In this document: positions 35,815-45,300 of the stretch, piece by piece
How positions within the stretch are numbered: the stretch's first letter is position 1
Layout: every line of letters begins with the position of its first letter
Source: Undaria pinnatifida
Taxonomy: Eukaryota; Sar; Phaeophyceae; Laminariales; Alariaceae
Assembly (NCBI GenBank): GCA_012845835.1
Contig: JABAKD010000028.1
Span: 6,744,296-6,808,295, forward strand
Length of the DNA: 64,000 bases
Reading direction: 5' to 3'
Position numbers and translations under genes: made by a program
The notes under the pieces: model-generated
Databases searched by the model: none
The model's input: the letters and a program-made list of their open reading frames with translations, nothing else
Told to the model about the DNA's origin: nothing

Positions 35815-36455
35815 TGCCATCATTCGGTACAGACGGGAGTGGGGACAGGGGCTGGGGCGGCGGGGGCTGCATCGACGGTGACTGTGGAGGCTGTGTGGTG
35901 GGGGCAGAGGGAGGCCTGTGTGGTGGAAGCGGAGCCAGATATGTCGTTCTTCTCGCTAACGCTGGGCGCCACGTAAACCAGGCGCGGGAGGGGGCTTCTG
36001 TGGGTGTGACGGTGACGGCGGCAGCCGGAAGCGTGCCCCGTGGAAGCGGGGCCAGCGATGGTGGTCTTCTTGCGGACACCGGGCGCCGTGTGTGCTAGAC
36101 CCACGCGGGGTCTGCTGTGGAGGCAGCGGTGACGGCAGCGGGGGGAGGTCTGCCCCATGGCAGCACGGACAGCGACGGCGCTCTTCTCGCTGACGCCGGA
36201 CGCCGCGTGTACTAGGCTCTCACGGGGGCTGCTGTGGGGGCTGCCGTAGCAGTGGCGGAGGGAGACCTGCCCCAGGGCAGCAGGACCAGCGATGGCTCTC
36301 TTCTCGCGGACGCCGGGCGCCGCGTGTACCAGGCCCACGCGGGGCCCACACGGGACCGCTGCGGGGGTGGCGGTGGCGGCGCCGGAGGGAGGCCCGCCCG
36401 GTGGCAGCGGAGCTAGCGTTGGCATTCGTATTATAGACGCATTGGAAGGGGGCAA
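35815..36455 (-). repeat. ~117-bp tandem repeat with an open minus-strand frame
   Basis: At least four full units (about 35930, 36049, 36166 and 36283) and a partial one share TTCTCGC-GACGC-GGGCGCC and a GGAGGGAG-CCTGCCCC block. Unit length is about 117 bp (39 codons), a multiple of three, and a single minus-strand frame of 211 codons stays open through all units, with the recurring motif VHAAPGV-EK..I.GPA. Plus-strand frames are broken by TAG in units 2 and 3. It could be a real repeat protein exon or a frame kept open by GC content. Confidence 0.6.
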
Positions 36456-36459
36456 ACAT

Positions 36460-37990
36460 CCTAGGGTTGTGATGTTTTGTACGAAAATATATATTACCGT
36501 CGATGCCGGAATGTTGGTGCCGGCATTCGAATCGGGGTGCGATGCAGTTTCTTTTTTTTTTCTCCTCTTATATTGTTATTGGTATTTTCTCCTTTTTTTT
36601 AGTTCCACCTCACGTTGGTATTCGGTCTCCTCAGTTCCTGTTGCAACTCGTAAACGTGGATATATCGATATCTCGTACCCTGTTACACACATTCGTACTC
36701 GTACACTGATTTCACTCTTATTTCTTGTCTGAGGCGTTCCATTTGCCTCAGTTGTTACTACGTAGTAGGCATACTACTTCTTCTTTTTTCGCTTGAGTTA
36801 TTATTTTCAGTCCAGAGTTTATTGTAGTAGGTACACTACTTTCTTTTTTCGCTTGAGTTATTGTTTCAGTCCAGAGTATATTTCAGAGTCGACGAGGGAA
36901 GAAAATGCTGAATTCTTCCACCGATAAATTTGAAGGCACGAACCGTAGTAGGGAGGGGGGGGGGGGAGGGCCCGCTATGTGACCCCGGACCCGAGATACT
37001 ACTGGGAGGGAGAGCGAGAGTAGTGCGAAGATACTAAATGGGACGGAGAAAAAGAAAAAGAAAAAGAAGAAAAACTGTATTATTGGAGCCTGTCCTGTGA
37101 CCATGGACTCGATTTTGGCGATGGGTTAACGTGATAACTGCAATAACAGCGGGGTTGCGATCGACAAAGCGGTTGTAATTTTACATACTTTTTGGGGCGC
37201 CATAGTAACCAGACCCCATGATTGACAAAAATAACTTGTATCCCCGTGTCGTATATGTACACACCATATTTGGTCCTGATTACCATCTTCGCCCGTAATG
37301 TTACAAGCAACCGCCGGCGTCGCCGCCTTCGTCGCCCGCCCGCCGCCGCCCGCCCGCTCGCTCGCTCGCCCGCCATCGTTCCATCGATCGCCGCCGCTCT
37401 TGTTAATATTAATAGTTATTTTATAAGGGGCTTGCGACTGGCAGCACGATATAAATATACCCAAACCTCTGTACGCAAGCGGCAAAATGTTTTAGCATCG
37501 CACTCCCGACAAATGGGGACCAAAGACTTGGAGTTAGGGTGAGATACTTCCTATACGCAATAAATTGAGGGCTCCCCCCTGTACTCGGCTCTACAATGAG
37601 CATGATCATGTTATCTTTAGATCTGTGTGTATGCATTTTCGTTAAGAGGGCAAATGTCTTGGAATTAGAGTTGGAAAAATCGTGCAGTGGTGGGAAAAGC
37701 AATAATAAGGCACACTTCACACCTTGTCCACACAGAGAACACAACAGATAAGAAACACAGTTCTCGGGGAATCAAAGCAAGGAGGCGTTGCATAAATAAT
37801 CCTTGACTCGGGCTGGTGCTACTCGCTTCAACTTGCGTGGCGCACGCGTCGCCGAGTCCATCTTTCTTTCCATTTATCGTTTTTTTTCGCGTGGGTAGGA
37901 CCCGCAGCCCCGGGCAGAAACGCCGGGAAAATAATACGAAATCTTTTCTTTTCCTTGAATATTTTTTTGATATGCGCCGCTATTAAAAAA
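36460..37990. other. Intergenic stretch, no gene recognised
   Basis: A short direct repeat (TTCTTTTTTCGCTTGAGTTA at about 36782 and 36841, each followed by CAGTCCAGAGT). CGCC-rich run at 37318-37375. A fragment with GACTTGGAGTTAG near 37527 resembles the TTAA mini-MITE. Nothing else is supported. Confidence 0.45.
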
Positions 37991-37993
37991 TTG

Positions 37994-38897
37994 CCCGAAA
38001 ATCGGTTGGCAGCTCTGTGCTTCGCGCGTTCTGCGAGAGCAACGCGTGCTCGCGCTCGACGAACCTTCGTCCCAGCGAGTTGGTGGCTTTGGGCTTACAG
38101 CCGAAAGCTACGTTCGTGGAGTTGCATTCAGCCGAGAGCCGCCAAAGCTACAGCAGGCGTAGCCGTTGTTGACAAAATGGGATCGATACCGCACGCTGCC
38201 GCCGTCGTGTGATACACGCTGCTGGCGAGCGGAGCTAGGAATGCGCCACGCTGACTTGCGGCGAGAAGCAACAGCAGTGACAGCCAAGCCAGCGTCAGCG
38301 CGGTCGCCCCCGTGGCGTATCAGGTTATCCTCGAGCCTGGTATAGATCAGTTTTGTGAGTTCGAATCCCCCCGAGTGCATACTCGTATAAATTCGCGGGG
38401 ACTTTTTTCTTGTGCACAAATTGACTTGCGGAAACCGCGAGAGCGTGGGTTTGCAACACTCGATGAAAAATCGACGAGCAGGGGAATTGCTGAACCCTAC
38501 GAGTACGCGCGATAAAAATTGAAGGCAAGAACCGGGGGGAAGAAGGGAAGATCTGTGACCAAGGCTTGTCCAGAAGCTGGAAAGTAGATACTGTACCTGT
38601 GAAAAAAAAAAATATATATATATACTGTGCTGTGTGGTACCTGGTGTGGGTGTGTGAGCGTGTGGGTGTGTGTTTGGTGGTGGGATGAGCGATGCGATGG
38701 GTTAAAAAACACGTGTAAAACTTTTTCGACTGAGTTTTTCGACTGGATCCCCCAGTCGGAAAACTCAGTCGAAAAAAGTTGAGTCGAAAAAGCCATTTTC
38801 GACTGGGTGTAAGAAAGCCCGATTTGGGCTTCAGTTGAAACAGGCCGTTTTCGACTGACAAATCCGACTGTGTAAGAAATGGCCTAATAGACTCTTC
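37994..38897 (+). mobile_element. CGACTG-type element split by a SINE
   Basis: Left-truncated copy (from CGAAAATCGGTTGGCAGCTC) matching 41161 onward of the full element. It is interrupted after GCCAAGCCAGCG (about 38297) by a SINE and resumes at CTGTGTGGTACCTGGT (about 38633). It ends AATCCGACTGTGTAAGAAAT and GGCCTAA. Confidence 0.75.
38303..38628 (+). mobile_element. tRNA-derived SINE, copy 2
   Basis: A box TGGCGTATCAGG (38313-38324) and B box GAGTTCGAATCCC (38357-38369) in the head, the same body as copy 1, and a 3' tail of A11 followed by TA repeats (38600-38628). It lies inside a CGACTG-type element whose sister copy at 41.44-41.48 kb lacks it. Confidence 0.85.
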
Positions 38898-38948
38898 TGG
38901 TACATACGTCGTGTGATATAAAACATTACTACTCGTACAGCAGTATAC

Positions 38949-39245
38949 CTGTGTGAAGGACATTTTCAGGTAGTGCTCCTCCAGCAAGGCGTCGTAGCTT
39001 TTTAGCATGCCTCCGAAAGGGTTTCCCCGGCCCGCATCCCCGGCCCGCCTTTTCGCCGCAGCGAAAAAACCATCACCGCTGCCTTTCGCCTTTGTTACAG
39101 GCGTCTCCGCCTCCCCGTCCGCGCCTGCGCCTCCCTCCTCGTCGACTGCTGCTGCTGCTGCCGCTTCTGCTTCTGTTGCTTCTGCTGCTGCTGCTTCTGC
39201 TGCTGCTGCATCTGCTGCTGCTGCTTCTGCTGCCGCCGCTGCTTC

Positions 39246-39283
<38 letters not shown>

Positions 39284-39803
39284 CTGCTTCTGCTTCTGCT
39301 TCTGCTTCTGCTGCTGCTGCTTCTGCTGCTGCAGTTACTTCTGCCGCCGCCGCTGCAGCTGCTGCTGCTGCTTCCCCAGCAATATCTGTCCCGTCTGCCT
39401 CTTCCTTCCGCTCGTCACCACTATGAGCAGCAGTAATCTCTGCAGGAATGGTTTCATCGACTCCATCGCCATCTCGCTCCCCCTCTTCCGGTTTATTATC
39501 CTCCTCCCCATCCTCCTCCCCATCTCCCCCTTCTTCCTCCTCTTTAAGGCCGGCTGTCTCCTCAGGAGCAATCGCGTCAACACTGCGATCAGATGTTTGT
39601 TCAGCATCCACAGCTGGGAGCTCCTTCTCACCAGCAGCAGCAGCAGCAGCAGCGGCAGCAGCAGGGGCTTCCAACGACCTGTCCTCGTCTTCGTCAACTG
39701 AGACCGTTGGAAGAGGAACCCCTTGCTCCCCTCGCGACGTCGTCGCGCATGACACCGCAAGGAGAAAGAGGACGGACAAGCAGCGAGGAGCCCTCATGGT
39801 CAC
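38949..39803 (-). CDS. Secretory Ala/Glu-rich protein, 5' exon
   Basis: The exon runs from ATG at 39803 to a donor CAG|GTATAC at 38949/38948, 285 codons in phase 0. The N-terminus MTMRAPRCLSVLFLLAVSCA followed by TTSRGEQ is a classical signal peptide with likely cleavage after the Ala/Thr/Ser stretch, so the product enters the secretory pathway. The rest is Ala/Glu/Asp-rich with long Ala and (Ala-Glu) runs encoded by GCA/GAA repeats. It is probably disordered or helical and strongly acidic. The last ~50 residues (AKGSGDGFFAAAKRR, GNPFGGMLKSYDALLEEHYL) are normal sequence. The same frame stays open for another 207 codons, but those codons lie in a CGACTG-type transposon and a SINE, so I end the exon at the donor. 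Downstream exons were not found. Function unknown. It is divergent from the exonuclease gene. Confidence 0.65.
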
Positions 39804-40044
39804 AGCTCCAGGCTGTCACACTCTAACTGCACTGCTACACCTCACACCCTGGGCACACACGCACCTGTCAGGTACAAACTGCACATGTGGAATTATGGGT
39901 CACCTCCTCTGAGCCCCGGATCTTGCATGCCTTCACAACTATAGCAACTCCTCGCCTCAAATTGACCGAAAGACGGCCATGTACAGCAGCAGTGTGCTGT
40001 GCTGAGCGGCGCCGGTACCGAACTGGTCGAGTAAGGCGACCAAT
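39804..40044. promoter_or_regulatory. Short bidirectional promoter region
   Basis: Only 241 bp separate the ATG at 39803 (minus) from the ATG at 40045 (plus), so the two genes very likely share a bidirectional promoter. A tiny upstream frame (ATGTACAGCAGCAGTGTGCT..., eight codons and stop) starts near 39978 in the leader of the plus gene and could damp translation. Confidence 0.5.
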
Positions 40045-42334
40045 ATGGCGACCGAGATGGACCAGTCCTTCGGCAAGGTTCTGGAGTCCCACCGCGATTG
40101 GCCGGCTCCGACCTCGATGGCGACGATTCGGGATCCAACGTTTACAGTGCAGAGGTCTTCGCTCGATGCTCCGTTTTTTGCAGAAATGGCCAGTATCCTG
40201 TCCTGCGAGCCGGTGGGCGAGCAGGTATACAAGGATGAACTACTGCTGTACGGTGGTATTGCTTTGTGCTATGATACATGTGTGTATGCTAAGTGCAGCG
40301 ATGTAGTGGACGAGTACGCTGTGCACCATCTTGGCGCTGGGTAAGGAGAGGCCCATCGTACGGCTGTGCGGCTGGCGCTTCGTATACGACTCGTGTATCA
40401 CGCGAAGGTTTAGCTTGGCACGGAACTGACTTGCTGTCTGTCCAGTGTATACCGTCAGTACTACTGTTCTGGCGCCTGGTGCTCACCAGATATCCTGGCG
40501 CACTCGCAGCAGCAACGTACTGGTAGCAGCAGTTGTGGCATGGCATCGTATATCGTTCCATATCATGGTTGATATATATGATAAAGAAGCTGGGCTTGAT
40601 GGCTTTCTTGCGGTTCTACTCGTGTGTGTTGGTGGTGTTGGTCTCAAGTTGGTAGTCTTTCAGCTGGTAATCTTGGTCTTCGGCTTGGAGCGAGCGGTGC
40701 GTATTGCTCCGCAGTTTTCTTACTCTGTGCAGCGCGCAGCCCGTGATACAGCACGGAGTGGAGGTCCCTCTATAGCGCCGGTTGAGCAGTGCCGGTTGCC
40801 CGATATAGCAACTGTGAAATCGCTTCGCACGAATGGGAACAACGTTTTTTAGTGGAAGTATGCGGAGTAAGTGCGGGTTGCCGCTGTATTGCCGGTATCT
40901 CCAACCATTGCAGGCACTACCGACTCTATCAGAGGGATTACCACTGCTGTAGTATCATATTTGTCAGTGGAGAAGGGTGGCGCGTGTATAAGGCCATTTG
41001 TTACACAGTCAGGTTCCGCCAGTCGAAAACGGCCCTCAACGACTGGGCTTTTTTTCGGCTGGATTCTTCTGGTCCTTCTTCTTATCGTCAATCGAGTCGA
41101 TTTTATAGTTTTTGTACTCTTCCTAGAGGCGGTTGGTGTGAGGGAGTACTGCTGTATGGCAGTCGAAAATCGGTTGGCAGCTCTGGGTTTCGCGCGTTCT
41201 TCGCGAGCAACGCGTGCTTCGCGCGCGACGAACCCTCGTGTTGGCGTTGGGCTCAGCCGAAAGCCGCCAAAGCTACGTTCGTGGCGTTGCACTCAGCCGA
41301 GAGCCGCCAAAGCTACAGCAGGCGTAACCGTTGTTGGCAAAAATGCATCGATAACGCGCGCTGCTGCTGTCGTGTGATACACTCTGCTGGCGAGCAGAGC
41401 TAGGAATACGCCACGCTGACTTGCGGCGAGAAGCAGCAGCAGTGATAGCCAAGCCAGCGTGGGCGCTGTTGTATGATACTGCTGTGTGGTACCTGGTATG
41501 GATGTGTGGGCGTGTAGGTGTGTGTTTTGTGGTGGGATGAGCGATGCGATGGGTTCAAAAAACAGGTGGAAAACTTTTTTGACTGAGTTTTCCGACTGGA
41601 GGATCTAGTCGAAAAGGTGTGAGACCCAGTCGAAAAAAGTTGAGTAGACAAATCCCTTTTTCGACTCTTTAAAATGCCCGATTTGGGATTCAGTCGAAGA
41701 AGGTAGTTTTCGATTGACAAATCCGACTGTGTAAGAAAAGACCTAATGCACAATCGTGCATATGCTTTGTGCCACATCCTCGCATCAGCTCTCGCACGTT
41801 CCACCTTCAACCGCCTCCCCCCCCCCTCGCCCCTCCCCCCTTCCTCCCTCCCCCTCCTTCCCCCCCCCCCCCCCCCACCCTCCCCTCCCTCCTTCCCCAT
41901 CCACGTCCGCAGAACATCAAACAGAAAAACCCGTTCGTTATGGTACAACGCCACCTCTCCACCGCAATGAAAAATTTCCTAGCGAATGATCGAATGAACC
42001 CGGCCGCCCGCCGGGCCGTGGCCACAGCATCCCTCAGCCTGTTCAGGAACTCTTGCAGCATTACCGTTCCTTCCAAGCTTTCCAAAATGGCGGCGAACGT
42101 TGTCCTCCAGGCGTTGGATGCCACCAGCAAGGAGCCCTGCAGGGGTGTCGTGCTGGGCTCCGAGGGTTTCCCGGAGTCCCAATTGGCGGCGTTTTTTTTA
42201 GACGCTACCCGGACGGATCCCCCCCCGCCTCCGGCGCCGGCCATTGTGGTGCCTGCCGGCATTGCTGTTAAGGTAACTACGAAGGGGGAGGAGAGGAAAT
42301 GATGGGGAGGGGGGGGGAGGGGAGGGGCGAGGAA

Positions 42335-42378
<44 letters not shown>

Positions 42379-45300
42379 CCCCTGTCTCCCTCCCCCCTCC
42401 GCCCGGCCCTGTTCCCCGACCCCCGCCCTCCGTCCCCGCCCGAACACTAATCTGTGCAGCTCCCTCGATAAGTTAAGCTTCAAATCCCGTGCGTCGAAGT
42501 GTTGCTGTTGTTGTTGTTGTTGTTGTTGTTGTTGTCGTTGTTGTTGTTGATGCTGTTGTTGTCAATGTTCGTGTAATTTTTGTCGTTCTTGTTGTTAGCG
42601 CTGTTGGTACTGATGTTGTATTGTTGCTTTTGCTGATGTTTATCAAGACCGCATGTCTAAAACATCGAACGTCTGCTGCTGCTGCTCTGACACTGGTGCT
42701 TCTATGATGCTGGTGGCGGTGCTGGTTCTCGCTGGTGGCACCGAAAAACAAAACCACACACAAACAACAGATCATCGTCGCGTTCGGGATCGGTAAGGCG
42801 CGACAGGACGCAGTAGCATTGGAGTGGGGAACCCCGACCGTCGCCGACTGCCTCCGCGGCTCCGTGAGGAGAGTAGCCGACCGACTACGGGAGGGCGGCG
42901 AATGGAAGACGATGGCGGAGCTAGTGGAGCACATGCAGACTCCCCGAGGGGTGGACGAGTGCGAGGGGGTCCTGGGGGTCCCGCTAGCGGAGGTGGGGTC
43001 AAGATGTTGAAAGAATATACTGTATAAAAAAACAAAAACGAGTGCGAGGGGGTCCTGGGGGTCCCGCTAGCGGAGGTGGGGTCAAGATGTGGAAAAAATG
43101 TACTTTGAAAAAAAATCAAAAACGCCAACTATTTGTCCAACCCCTAAAAATGTCCTGGTCTAGTTCCAAGTGTTTTTTCGCCCACACCGGGAGTGCCGTG
43201 CTGTCATAACAGGTTTACGTTCGACCGGTTGACTAGTCGATACACAGCTTGTTATTTACTCTTGGACAGGAGCTCGTGTGAAAAATTCACAGTTCAGACA
43301 CTACTATCTTGGGTTTAGTGTGTTTGGGGGTTTCAGTGTTGTCGGGTTACTCCCGCCCTTGACGCCCGTGTGACTTTCCCTCCCTCTCTCCCTCAGTGGT
43401 GGACGACCAATACCTCTTGCCGTGAGTGCACTGCGCATTCCCCTCCTTAACTCCCTCCCTCCCTCCCTCCCTCCCTCCCTGCCCCCCTCCCTTCCCCCCA
43501 CCCTCCGTCCCTCATAGACGACCAACGCCTCTTACCGTGAATGCACTGTGAATCCCCCCCCCCCCCCCCCCCCCCCTACAAATCCCTCCTTTCTTTAGAT
43601 AATAGCTTCGGCGATGCTTGGAGAACACTGGGAGCCGGCGCGGCGTCTGGTGCTGACGGCGGCGCCTGGCGTGCCGCGGCAGACGCTAGCGCGAGCGATG
43701 ATACCCGCGGCTTCGGACGCCGAGGCTTACGACATAGCGACAAGATTGATCGAGGAGAACAATCTGGTGTCCGAATTTCCCGACTACCGCGTCCTTCAGG
43801 TGTTTCTCCGTACCTGGTAGTTTTTTTTCCCTTCTATTTTCCACCGCTTCTGTCTCTGTCTGCCTGCCTGTCTTTCTGTCTTCCTTTTTTTTATGGCACC
43901 TTCGCTGTGAGATCGAGAATTTGCGTGTGATACTTCGATTGCGCGTGCTACGAGGTGTGTATGTCCTCGTGAAGCATATAGGCTGGCGACCCACCTGCTA
44001 GCACCAGGGTTAACCGGACGATTATGCTGTCTTGTCTCGCAGTCTACTCGTCTGCCCATCGCTCTACTGTATCTGCCTGTCTGTCTATTTGTCTCTTGTC
44101 TGCTCCTAACGCGCTCTCTTGCCTCATGCTTCTGGCCTCTTGATGGTCCTGGTGGAATGTCGGATTTCTTGGTGGTTTTGGTGGCGGCGGGTGCGTTCCT
44201 ACAGCAAAAGTCGTGGCTGAAGCAGAAGAAGCGGAAGCTGGAAGCAGTGGTGAAGAAGCCGGGCTGGAAAATGGCGCAGCAGATGCTCGACCGAGGTTCG
44301 CGAAATGAGCACGAACTGAGGATTTGGCTTGTGAGTTTCAGCTATTCTTATTATCGCACGGGAGCGGGCACGGGCGGACGAGGAAAAAAGGCGGGGCGGG
44401 TGGAGGGAGGAGGGGGCGGCGGGGGGGGGGGGGGGGGCTGTGCGGGGGGATGGATTTGAGCAAACGAGGCCGATGTTTTGCACCGCGCGCATAGCGCGTG
44501 CGTGCTCGAGATGCCGGGAAGCTACCCATACGGTTGTTGTGGCTCTGCGTGTCTGAGGTTATGGTTGCCCGACTGGTAAGTTGGCAAACGGAATCGACTG
44601 CCGCCCCTACCCCCCCGACCCCTCTCCCCCTCCCAAATAGAGTACATACAACGCCTCAGCAACCTGCCCCAACCCAAACCAGCTCAACCCAGCTCACCCC
44701 ACTCCGCCCCCGCCGCCTGCCAAGTGGAGCACATGCAGAGCCTCGGCGTCGCCCCCCCCCCCTCTCCCCCCCTCCCCTCCACGCCCCCCCTCCTCCGCCC
44801 CCCGCCCCCCCCCCCGCCCCAGGTGGAGTACATGCAGAGCCTCGGCAATCTTCCCGCAGCTGCGCAACTGATGGACTACTTCGATCTTCATCGAGATCTT
44901 CCCAAGCTCGACCCCAGGCTGGTCGAGGCTTCCGCCCGCAAACGCGCGGCCGCCCACCTCCGCCTGCCTATTAGCGAGTCCCGGGTGGTGCTCGTAGATA
45001 ACATGGGCACCCTAAAGTACGCACAGCAGGCTCTGCGGGACCCTCCCGGGATAGGGGAGCGGGGGGGGGCGCCGGGGGTGAGCTGTGTGGGGCTCGACGT
45101 GGAGTCATGCCCGGTTTCGGCGATGGCGACTCTGCTGCAGGTGTGGTTTGGAGGTGGAGGCGGGGGGTCGGATGGGGTCGGGTGGGACTCGTCGACGGAA
45201 ATGGGTTGGAGGGGGTTAGGGGTGGGGGGGGGTGTACTCAGTTTTTGCATGGCCGTAGTCGTATGACCATGGACCCTCGCATCTCTACTATGCCGGGACG

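Noticed and set aside
38325-38948. C-terminal 207 codons of the 492-codon minus frame at 38.3-39.8 kb
   Set aside because: They are translated from a CGACTG-type transposon and a SINE, and a GTATAC donor marks the exon end at 38949.
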